Below, piece by piece: positions 51,436-58,841 of a DNA stretch of 64,000 bases. Source of the DNA: Cloacibacillus sp. (lineage in GTDB: Bacteria; Synergistota; Synergistia; Synergistales; Synergistaceae); the NCBI RefSeq assembly GCF_020860125.1, contig NZ_JAJBUX010000040.1, positions 27,763 to 91,762 of the forward strand, given 5' to 3'. A program made the translations under genes and the position numbers. Numbering within the stretch: the first letter of the stretch is position 1; the number at the start of each line of letters is the position of its first letter. Under the pieces are notes generated by a model. That model was not told the DNA's origin and ran no database searches. It saw nothing but the letters and a program-made list of their open reading frames with translations.

Positions 51436-52443
51436 ATGGGTAAGCATTACCGAAAAGAGGGGCGCGGCGGCTCCCGCGTAATAAGATTGGCGCTGCTGCT
51501 GCTCCTTATCGCGGCTCTTATATATGTGGCAGCCGGACGCCTCGGCGCTCCGGTCGCCGAAAAACCGCAGGACAGCGGCACTGTCGCCGTCAGCGCCGAC
51601 AGGAGCGCGGACGCGAAGCTGAAAGACAGGGAGCCGTCCGCTTCGGCCGATGTCGCCGTGGTTTCTCTTGATACGCAAAAAAAAGAAAAAGAGGACAGTC
51701 CCGCAAACAAAAAACCGCAGGTGGTGGATGAAAAATACGGCGGCCCCGTGCCGCTGCTTGCCCTCATCGTCGACGACGGCGGCGGGCAGATGGAATATAC
51801 AAAACGTGTCGCGGCTCTGGACATTCCGCTCTCCTGGGCGATAATGCCATATCTGCGCCATTCAAAAGATACTCTGGAGCTTGCTAAGTCCAAGAGGATT
51901 CCCTGCCTGCTGCACCTGCCGATGCAGGCTGAGATAGACAAGGACAGTTCGCAGTATATAATCGGCAAAGGTATGGACGCGGATGAAGTCCGGCAGAAGA
52001 CCGCCGCCGCCCTAGATTCGCTGCCCGGCGTCGTTGGCATAAACAACCACCGCGGTTCGCTCGCCACCGCCGACTCCAAGTTGATGGAGCCTGTGATGGC
52101 GGAGCTTAAAGAGCGCGGCCTCATTTTCGCCGACAGCCGTACATCGGGCAAGAGCGTCGCCTACCAGACCGCTGTGGCGGCGGGGGTCCCCTCTGTGCAA
52201 AACCGCGGATTTCTGGACAACACCGCCGACAAAAACGCCATTGCCGCCCGCTTCCGCGAGATCGTAAAGAATGCCCAGCGGCGGGGCTCGCTGGTCGTAA
52301 TATGCCACTTCCGCCCATCTACGGTGATGTTTCTGGAAGAGCTTAATAAAAACTACAAAGAGCTGCCCGTGAAGCTGGTAACGATCCCCGAAATGCTCAA
52401 ACTCATGAAAGAGAGCTCTGCTGAACCGGAAGGGGGTATCTGA
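51436..52443 (+). CDS. Divergent polysaccharide deacetylase family protein
   Basis: A 335-aa protein: a membrane anchor (LALLLLLIAALIYVAAGRL), a low-complexity linker to about residue 105 and a Polysacc_deac_2 domain. Domain motifs are LALIVDDGGGQ, LHLPMQAE, GINNHRGSLAT and FADSRTSG. This divergent (YibQ-like) deacetylase is often linked to EnvC and CtpA genes; its substrate has not been established. ATG follows AGGA. Its stop overlaps the next ATG (TGATG). Confidence 0.88.
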   Translation: MGKHYRKEGRGGSRVIRLALLLLLIAALIYVAAGRLGAPVAEKPQDSGTVAVSADRSADAKLKDREPSASADVAVVSLDTQKKEKEDSPANKKPQVVDEKYGGPVPLLALIVDDGGGQMEYTKRVAALDIPLSWAIMPYLRHSKDTLELAKSKRIPCLLHLPMQAEIDKDSSQYIIGKGMDADEVRQKTAAALDSLPGVVGINNHRGSLATADSKLMEPVMAELKERGLIFADSRTSGKSVAYQTAVAAGVPSVQNRGFLDNTADKNAIAARFREIVKNAQRRGSLVVICHFRPSTVMFLEELNKNYKELPVKLVTIPEMLKLMKESSAEPEGGI

Positions 52444-53732
52444 TGGTCTCCTCCGAAAATAACATCGTCGTTGGCCTGCAATGGGGCCAGGAGGGTAAGA
52501 ACCGGCTGCTTGACTTTTTCGCGAACCGGTCTGAAGTCATCGTGCGGTTTCATGGTTCCGCATCCAGAGGGCACGAGATAACCGCCGGCGGCGAACATTT
52601 TACGCTCGACTACCTGCCCTGCGGCATTCACCACGCAGGGAAGCTCTGTGTTATAACCCACGGTGTGACCCTTGACCTTGAGAAGATAGCGGAGGAGATC
52701 GCCGGACTCACAGCGGCGGGAGTATTTTGCTCGCGGCTGCTCATCAGCCCGCGCTGCCCGCTGATCCTTGACTATCATAAAAGGCTCGACGTCCTCGCCG
52801 GACGCCTGCTTGGCCATGATCTGAACCGCACGATGGAACAGCGCGGCTACGGCCACGCGGTCACGGACAACGTGCGCCGCCTAGGAATCAGGGCGGGGGA
52901 CCTGCTCGCTCCGGAGCGGCTGCGCGAGAGGCTTGAACTGAACCTCAAGATAAAAAACGAATACTTTGAAAAGATATACAGCGAAAAGCCGATGGACCCC
53001 GATAAACTCTTCACTAAGATAATGAAAGAGGGGCAGCGGCTCCTGCCCTATATCGGACCGGTGGACGAGGCAGTCTCCAGGGCTGTGGAGCGCAACATCG
53101 GCACCCTTTTCGAAGGCTGCAGCGGCAGCCTCAACGATCTCAACTGCGGTATCTATCCCTATGTCCTGCCGGGGACGACCATCGCCCCCGCGGCCTTTCT
53201 CAGCGCGGGGCTGCGCCATAACGCCTCACTGCGGATAATCGGCGCCGTGAAGGCCTACTGCACGAAAAGCGGAGCCGGTCCATTTATCACGGAGGATAAG
53301 AGCGCCGTCGCCGCCTTTATCAGGACGCGCGGCAGCGAATACGACAAAATAGGGGAGACGCCAAGGTGCATCGGCTGGCTTGACCTGCCGGCGCTTAAAT
53401 ATGCCGCGCAGATCAACGGCGCGGACCTTCTAGCCGTGACGAAGCTCGACGTCCTTACGGGGATAGACGAGCTGAAAATATGCACCGGCTACATGATAGG
53501 GGGAGAGCTGCGCACAAGCGGCGACCTCACCGCCGAAGAGTCCGCCGCCGCCGAGCCGGTATACGCCGCTTTTGAAGGCTGGCGCAACGAGCTGCCGGGA
53601 TGCACCGACTTCAATCTGCTGCCGCCGCAGGCTCAGGCCTATATCCGTTTTATCGAGGATTTTATGGGGCTGCGCGTCATCTGGACCGGCCTTGGAACTC
53701 AGTGGGGCAATGCCCTTTACAGGATAAATTAA
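52443..53732 (+). CDS. Adenylosuccinate synthetase-like protein with altered active site
   Basis: A 429-aa PurA homologue: GLQWGQEGKNR, LPCGIHHAG, LFEGCSGSLND, GAGPFITED, GWLDLPALKYA and TKLDVLTGIDELK follow the PurA order and length. However, the catalytic Asp13 of the G-D-E-G-K loop is Gln16 (WGQEGKNR), N-A-G-H is S-R-G-H (His44 kept), and the C-terminal G-P-D-R nucleotide motif is GTQW. A normal IMP/GTP reaction looks unlikely. The start overlaps the deacetylase stop by one base. It may be a PurA paralogue with changed nucleotide preference, or a pseudoenzyme. A housekeeping purA is not in this window. Confidence 0.83.
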   Translation: MVSSENNIVVGLQWGQEGKNRLLDFFANRSEVIVRFHGSASRGHEITAGGEHFTLDYLPCGIHHAGKLCVITHGVTLDLEKIAEEIAGLTAAGVFCSRLLISPRCPLILDYHKRLDVLAGRLLGHDLNRTMEQRGYGHAVTDNVRRLGIRAGDLLAPERLRERLELNLKIKNEYFEKIYSEKPMDPDKLFTKIMKEGQRLLPYIGPVDEAVSRAVERNIGTLFEGCSGSLNDLNCGIYPYVLPGTTIAPAAFLSAGLRHNASLRIIGAVKAYCTKSGAGPFITEDKSAVAAFIRTRGSEYDKIGETPRCIGWLDLPALKYAAQINGADLLAVTKLDVLTGIDELKICTGYMIGGELRTSGDLTAEESAAAEPVYAAFEGWRNELPGCTDFNLLPPQAQAYIRFIEDFMGLRVIWTGLGTQWGNALYRIN

Positions 53733-53765
53733 CCGGCCGGCGGGAAGGCAAAAGCGGCGAAGCCG

Positions 53766-54686
53766 CTAAAACAAACTCTCGGGCAAAGGCGCGCGCGTTG
53801 GCTCCGCCACCTCTATTATCCACGAAGCAAGCCTGGTGCCGTAGCCTACCGCCTGACGCAGGGAAAAGCCTCTTATCAGCGCCTCCGTGGTTCCCGCGAA
53901 AAAGGCGTCGCCCGCGCCGCTTGAGTCTGTTACTTTCGTTTCTATGGAGGAACAAAAGCCAAATTCCCCCGAGACGGCATCATAGTATACGGAGCCGTAT
54001 TCTCCCAAAGTCACCACCATTGATTTAAGACTGTTGGCGTCGACGTATCCGCGCAGCAGAGTGAGCACCTGTTCAGGCTCCCGCGCGTGGACCTCCCTTT
54101 CAAAAAGCCGTCCAGCCTCCGTCTCATTGCAGATATAACACGCAAGGCCGCCGAGCATAGCACGGTTGCGGAGAATGACCTCCATATTTCCCGTTATACC
54201 GTAGACCTTTTTGTTATACCTCTCCGCGAGTGAGAGGACCGCTGTTGAAATATAATCGTTGAGATCAAGCTCAAGGACGACGTTTCGGCAGCCGGCGACG
54301 ATCGACTCGCCCTCTTCCCGGACGATCTCCTCCATAATGGAAAGATCCGGCATCTGCGAGATGGAGGCGGCTAGATCTCCGTTCTGGTCCATGACCGCAA
54401 GCCATAATCCCATACCAGAAGAGGCGGCGCGCCGCACATGGCTGACGTCGATCCCCTCGTCTTCCAGCCTGTTGAGCACCTCGATGCCGAGTCCGTTGCC
54501 GTCGACGGAGGAGACGAACGAGACCTTTGCGCCGATGGCCGCCATGTCCTCCGCGACGTTGCGTCCGACGCCGCCGTGGATAAATCTCACCGAGCCTACA
54601 TTTCTCCCCAGCGGGTCATAGCGGTAGGCGGCAAAGCCCTTACAGTCCATAAATACGGTTCCAAAGACGACGGTTTCTGCAGACAT
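53766..54686 (-). CDS. PfkB-family sugar/nucleoside kinase
   Basis: A 306-aa ribokinase-fold kinase. The substrate motif is in RFIHGGVGRNVAEDMA (G-G-x-x-x-N); SSGAGDAFFAGT holds the catalytic Asp and anion hole, and VVTLGEYG is present. The start at 54686 follows AAGGAG. The substrate is unknown; length and the GGVGRN motif are compatible with a pseudouridine-, ribose- or adenosine-type kinase. It converges on the division operon; a short AGCGGC/GCCGCT hairpin lies at the junction (53753-53767). Confidence 0.85.
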   Translation of the reverse strand: MSAETVVFGTVFMDCKGFAAYRYDPLGRNVGSVRFIHGGVGRNVAEDMAAIGAKVSFVSSVDGNGLGIEVLNRLEDEGIDVSHVRRAASSGMGLWLAVMDQNGDLAASISQMPDLSIMEEIVREEGESIVAGCRNVVLELDLNDYISTAVLSLAERYNKKVYGITGNMEVILRNRAMLGGLACYICNETEAGRLFEREVHAREPEQVLTLLRGYVDANSLKSMVVTLGEYGSVYYDAVSGEFGFCSSIETKVTDSSGAGDAFFAGTTEALIRGFSLRQAVGYGTRLASWIIEVAEPTRAPLPESLF

Positions 54687-54798
54687 AGATAAATTCTCCT
54701 TCACGGCGTTCTTTACGCGTTAAATATTAACACAACGCCGTGAATTATAGAAAACGTAATGATAATTATTTCCCGCCGTCCCAGTATTGATCCTTTAG

Positions 54799-56010
54799 CT
54801 ATTCCTTCCGGTGAGTGCCGGGGATCTCGCCCGAAAGTACAAGCGCGCACTTAGCCGCGCCAGGCCCCGCGAGCTCGTAGAGCACCGAAGAGGCAAGGAT
54901 TATCGTCAGCAGCATGTCGCCCATATCCGGCGGCAGGATGCGCTGGGCGAGAAAGGCGAGGCCGATGGCGACGCCGGCCTGCGATATCAGCGCGAGCCCC
55001 AGCAGATTCTTCACCTTACAGGCGCTGCCGGTGAGCGCGCAGCCGGCATAGGCTCCCGCGTACTTTCCAGCGATGCGGATCAGGAAATAGACCACGCCCG
55101 CCGCGCCGAAGGCCTTTAAGCTGCCTAAATCTAGGCTCATGCCGGAGTAGATAAAAAAGGTGGACATGATCGGCGGCGAAAAATTATTTATCTGCCTGTA
55201 GAGCTCCCTGTCCTCGGTGAGGTTGATATAGACCGCGCCAAAAAGCATGCAGGAGAGCAGCGGCGAGACATTGAGGACCACGCAGGTGCCGGAGATCGCA
55301 AGCAAAAATGCGATTACAAGGATCAGCCGGTTTTCACTGCTGCGCTTCTCCGTGATCATCCTCTTAAGGACGAGGCCGCTCAGAAAGCCGAGGGCGAGGG
55401 CCAGGAGATTGAAGAAGAGCGGTGTTAAGAGATTGACAATCCCCTTGCCCTCGTTGCCGCTGATGCCGATAAAGGCCGTCGCGAGCGTAAAGGCGAAGAG
55501 GCATACGGCGTCGTCAAAGGCGACCACCTGCAGCAGCGTGTTCACAAACTCTCCCTTCGCGCCATACTGGTTGATCGTCATCAGCGTGCTTGCGGGGGCT
55601 GTCGCCGTCGCGATCGCGCCGAGAAGCAGTGAAAAATCCCACGAAAAAGAAAACATGAAGCGCATCGCGACAGAGACGGCGACTCCCGCGACGAGAGCCT
55701 CGAAAATAGTTATCACGACCACCCTCGTACCGCTGCCGCAGATGACCTCCTTTTTGAAAAACCTGCCGACGTCAAAAGCGATGAAGGCCAGCGCGACATC
55801 GCTGATGAAGCTAAGGTTCTCGATCGTCGCCTCCGGGATGATGTGCAGCATTCCAGGACCGATGAGCATCCCCGCGATGATATATCCGCTTACGTTGGGA
55901 AGCCTGAAAAGCTTCGTGATTCTCGTGGCGAAAAATCCCGCGAAAAGAATCAGTGACAGAGATAAAAGTACCAATGTAGACGTATGCGTATGGATAGCTA
56001 TGACAGCCAT
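54799..56010 (-). CDS. CPA2-family cation:proton antiporter
   Basis: A 403-aa membrane protein with about twelve helices of the Kef/NhaA-like CPA2 family. Markers are VSGYIIAGMLIGPGML, the AFIAFDVG segment, and IATATAPASTLMTI (the family's discontinuous helix). No C-terminal TrkA/RCK domain is fused, so a Na+/H+ or K+/H+ exchanger of the short type is likely. The ATG follows GGGGAGG. It is divergent from a LysR-family gene, which may regulate it. Confidence 0.88.
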   Translation of the reverse strand: MAVIAIHTHTSTLVLLSLSLILFAGFFATRITKLFRLPNVSGYIIAGMLIGPGMLHIIPEATIENLSFISDVALAFIAFDVGRFFKKEVICGSGTRVVVITIFEALVAGVAVSVAMRFMFSFSWDFSLLLGAIATATAPASTLMTINQYGAKGEFVNTLLQVVAFDDAVCLFAFTLATAFIGISGNEGKGIVNLLTPLFFNLLALALGFLSGLVLKRMITEKRSSENRLILVIAFLLAISGTCVVLNVSPLLSCMLFGAVYINLTEDRELYRQINNFSPPIMSTFFIYSGMSLDLGSLKAFGAAGVVYFLIRIAGKYAGAYAGCALTGSACKVKNLLGLALISQAGVAIGLAFLAQRILPPDMGDMLLTIILASSVLYELAGPGAAKCALVLSGEIPGTHRKE

Positions 56011-56144
56011 CGCGTCAACCTCCCCTCTATAAATATTGAATAATTTGAATGTTTAGTGATATTATATCGAAGGAAAGAATAAAGTAAAATTATGAAATAT
56101 TTATATGTGATAAAATTTTGTTATATCTGTGGGAGGTAAAGAGA

Positions 56145-57071
56145 ATGCTTGACCAGAAGGTGAGAACCTTGATAAAGGTCTGCGAGACCATGAGCTTCAC
56201 ACGCGCCGCCGCCGAGCTTTCGCTCACGCAGCCGGCGGTGAGCCAGCATGTGAAACAGCTTGAACATGAGTTCGGTATAAAAATATTCCACCGCAAAGAG
56301 GGGGAGCTGCGGCTGACGGCGGAGGGAGAGATCCTTCTGCGTTACGCGAAGCGCTTCACCAATATGTATGACGAACTGCGCAAAAATATCCACGAGGAAA
56401 AACGCTTCCTCAAACTGATAACGGTCGGCATCACCCATACCTCGGAGAGCAACCAGATCGCCGAGGCTCTCGCGCGGTACTGCAGCATTAACGACGGTGT
56501 TAAGATGACGGTCGTCACCGATACGATAAACAACCTCTATGAGAAACTCAAAAATTACGAGGTGGACATCGCCATCGTCGAGGGCAAGTGCGTAGAGGGC
56601 GGTTTTTGGACCGTGCACCTTGACACGGATCTCCTTGTCGCCGCCCTTTCGAATGACAACCCGCTCGCGAAACATGGGATCATCATCATCGAGGAGCTGA
56701 AAAAAGAGAAGATGATCCTGCGCCTGCCGGATTCCGGCACACGCAACCTCTTTGTGTCGCACCTTGAGAGCCTCAATATCTCGATCGACGAATTCAACGT
56801 CATCCTCGAGGTCAACAATATAGCGACCATCAAGGACCTCATCCGGCGCGGCTTCGGCGTATCGATCCTCGCGAGGAGCGTCTGCCTTGACGAACTGCGG
56901 AAAGGAAAGATCACGGTGCTGCCCGTCGAGAACCTCAGCATGGAACGGGAGATAAATATCGTCTGCAATAAAGACTTTGAACACCGCGACATCCTGCGCG
57001 ACATCGCCCGCACCTACGCCGAGACTTCGCGGCTCTACGAACTGGGCGTAAACAGCGCGGCGGACGCCTGA
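56145..57071 (+). CDS. LysR-family transcriptional regulator
   Basis: A 308-aa protein; HTH SFTRAAAELSLTQPAVSQHVK at residues 18-37 is given here as SFTRAAAELS then LTQPAVSQHVK. Effector domain from about 90. The ATG at 56145 follows GGAGG by 8 nt; an in-frame upstream start has no site. Divergence from the cation:proton antiporter across 134 A+T-rich bp predicts shared control. Confidence 0.9.
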   Translation: MLDQKVRTLIKVCETMSFTRAAAELSLTQPAVSQHVKQLEHEFGIKIFHRKEGELRLTAEGEILLRYAKRFTNMYDELRKNIHEEKRFLKLITVGITHTSESNQIAEALARYCSINDGVKMTVVTDTINNLYEKLKNYEVDIAIVEGKCVEGGFWTVHLDTDLLVAALSNDNPLAKHGIIIIEELKKEKMILRLPDSGTRNLFVSHLESLNISIDEFNVILEVNNIATIKDLIRRGFGVSILARSVCLDELRKGKITVLPVENLSMEREINIVCNKDFEHRDILRDIARTYAETSRLYELGVNSAADA

Positions 57072-57263
57072 CGCCATCCGGAAGTCTGGTCCTATCCGGC
57101 TGTTTCGCGCTATTTGATTTTACCGTAGGCGGGGACCTAAATACCGCGCGGCGAAAGTGCGGCTCCGCTATGGACAATATCCGCTTCGAGAGATAAAATT
57201 TCTTTGTGCGTCATTGAATATGGGAATATCAGTGATATCAGTATTTACGCGGGAGGTAATAAG

Positions 57264-57683
57264 GTGAAGAAAACAGCGGCATTACTGCTTGCCATAGCAG
57301 CGCTTTTTGCGTTCGGCGCGATTTCATACGCGGCGGATGACACAGTTGGCTACGTAGACGATATGGGAGTGCTGCAGCAGTTCTCGAAGTTCCAGCAGGC
57401 TCAGAAACAGCTTGACGAGCTTGGCAAGAAGAAGTCAAACACAGCGAAGGCTGCCTTTGACAAGGAGAGCGACGAGAAGAAAAAGAGCGAAATAGTTCAG
57501 AACCTCCAGTTTGAAATGCGGGAAGAAGAGGCAAAGCTGATGAATCCTGTACTCAAAGAGGTGAACGACACGATCGCGAAAGTTGCCAAGCAGAAGGGCG
57601 TCACGATCGTGGTAAACAAGGCGCTTGTCTACTACGGCGGCATCGATCTCACACAGGACGTCGTCAACGCCCTTAAGAAGTAA
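57264..57683 (+). CDS. OmpH/Skp-family periplasmic chaperone
   Basis: A 139-aa protein with a signal peptide (VKKTAALLLAIAALFAF, cleaved near ISYA/ADD) and helical coiled-coil arms (KFQQAQKQLDELGKKK onward), ending with the family's VVNKALVYYGGIDLTQDVV strand. Skp chaperones carry outer-membrane proteins across the periplasm, so the gene supports a diderm host. The start is GTG after GGGAGG. A terminator follows. Confidence 0.9.
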   Translation: MKKTAALLLAIAALFAFGAISYAADDTVGYVDDMGVLQQFSKFQQAQKQLDELGKKKSNTAKAAFDKESDEKKKSEIVQNLQFEMREEEAKLMNPVLKEVNDTIAKVAKQKGVTIVVNKALVYYGGIDLTQDVVNALKK

Positions 57684-57710
57684 CAGCTGTAAAATAGGCT
57701 GAATACGCGC

Positions 57711-57734
57711 GCCGCCCTTTGCGGGGCGGCTTTT
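57711..57734 (+). terminator. Rho-independent terminator after ompH
   Basis: A 7-bp stem (GCCGCCC / GGGCGGC) with a 6-nt loop, followed by TTTT and further T-rich sequence. Confidence 0.88.
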
Positions 57735-57744
57735 ACTTTGTCTT

Positions 57745-57784
57745 TTTGACTATGATTGACTTATATTGACCATTAATATATAAT
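57745..57784 (+). promoter_or_regulatory. Triple-heptad CtsR operator overlapping the ctsR promoter
   Basis: Three direct heptads, TTTGACT (57745-57751), ATTGACT (57755-57761) and ATTGACC (57765-57771), are each separated by exactly 3 nt. This is the reverse-complement form of the Bacillus CtsR box (GGTCAAA-N3-GGTCAAA) plus one extra unit. The middle heptad supplies a -35 TTGACT, followed by 17 nt and a perfect -10 TATAAT (57779-57784), so bound CtsR would block the polymerase and autoregulate the operon. Confidence 0.88.
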
Positions 57785-57843
57785 CATTATTGGTTAAATT
57801 CAGGCGGGCCTTTGTCCAAAATCAGAGAAACGGAGTGAAGACA

Positions 57844-58329
57844 TTGTCGTCATCGAGTCTTACGAGGAAAATAGAAGAGTATATCGGACAGCTGCTTGAA
57901 GAGAATGGCGGAGGCACCATTTCACTTCGCAGAAAAGATCTCGCGGAACTCTTTGAATGCGTTCCAAGTCAGATAAATTATGTCCTGAGAAGCAGATTCG
58001 CGCCGGAGAACGGATTTTTGGTCGAAAGCCAGCGCGGAGGCCACGGTTACATCCGCGTGGTGCAGCTGACATTTAAAAATTGTGACGAGGAGGTTCTGCA
58101 TCTTGAGGACCTTATCGGCAATAAGATATCGGAGCAGGAGTCTAAGCGGTTGCTTATGAACCTGCAGAACAGGAAGCTGATATCCGCCAGAGAGAGGCTT
58201 CTCATCGAAGTCGCCCTGCGGAGTCAGGAGGAATACGGGCGCACCCTTTATGATATTTCCATCTATAAACGGGAGATCATGAGGGCTGACCTGTTGAAAA
58301 AGTTACTTACGAGCCTTGCGCTTAGTTAG
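57844..58329 (+). CDS. ctsR: Heat-shock repressor CtsR
   Basis: A 161-aa protein. The winged HTH includes LAELFECVPSQINYVLRSRF, given here as LAELFECVPSQ and INYVLRSRF, followed by the glycine-rich wing RGGHGYIRV that contacts DNA in CtsR. The C-terminal domain is ILISARERLLIE-like (KLISARERLLIEVAL), the region that binds McsB arginine kinase in Bacillus. The start is TTG 57844 after GGAG; upstream in-frame starts lack a site and would extend into the promoter region. Confidence 0.92.
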   Translation: MSSSSLTRKIEEYIGQLLEENGGGTISLRRKDLAELFECVPSQINYVLRSRFAPENGFLVESQRGGHGYIRVVQLTFKNCDEEVLHLEDLIGNKISEQESKRLLMNLQNRKLISARERLLIEVALRSQEEYGRTLYDISIYKREIMRADLLKKLLTSLALS

Positions 58330-58340
58330 GAGGCGTTGCC

Positions 58341-58841
58341 ATGTTATGCGAACAGTGTAAAGTCAGACGCGCGGAGATCCATCTTGTCAATGTGGTGAAC
58401 GGAGAGCGGCAGGTACAGCACCTTTGCCGGGAATGCGCGGAAGCCCATCTACATCTGGATGACGTCTCGAATCTGCTGAAAATGTCCTTCTCAGTCGAGG
58501 GGCTGATGGATATAGAAGAGGCCTTCAAGGAGCTGGTGATCCCAGCGCTGCGGGGCGCCTACACCAGAAAGAGGGCGGCACGCCTCTGTCCGCACTGCGG
58601 CGGAGTGTTGCCGGATTCGATGTTTGAGGGACACACAGAGTCCCAAAGCGTTCCTCCTGTTGCGGAAGAAAAAGAGGAAGATGCCTCCGCGCGCGTTATG
58701 ACGGCGGAGGAAGAGCTTTCGGAACTCTCAAAGAAGATGGAAGCGGCCGTCAAATCGGAAAATTACGAATACGCGGCGCAGCTTCGCGACAGAATGGCGG
58801 AGTTGAGGAAATCTAATATGACCCAGGGTAGTGAATTATAA
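58341..58841 (+). CDS. mcsA: McsA-like zinc-finger/UVR protein
   Basis: A 166-aa protein with three Cys pairs (CEQC near the start, CREC at about 30, CPHC near 80) for zinc, and a C-terminal UVR motif (LSKKMEAAVKSENYEYAAQLRDR split as LSKKMEAAVKSENYEY and AAQLRDR). In Bacillus McsA activates the McsB kinase and aids ClpC. ATG follows AGGAGG. Its TAATG stop/start overlap with clpC couples translation. There is no mcsB between it and clpC. Confidence 0.9.
   Translation: MLCEQCKVRRAEIHLVNVVNGERQVQHLCRECAEAHLHLDDVSNLLKMSFSVEGLMDIEEAFKELVIPALRGAYTRKRAARLCPHCGGVLPDSMFEGHTESQSVPPVAEEKEEDASARVMTAEEELSELSKKMEAAVKSENYEYAAQLRDRMAELRKSNMTQGSEL

Noticed and set aside
50182..51861. A 559-codon minus-strand frame spanning ctpA and the deacetylase
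   Set aside because: It crosses two genes with clear motifs on the plus strand and has a shadow-like composition.
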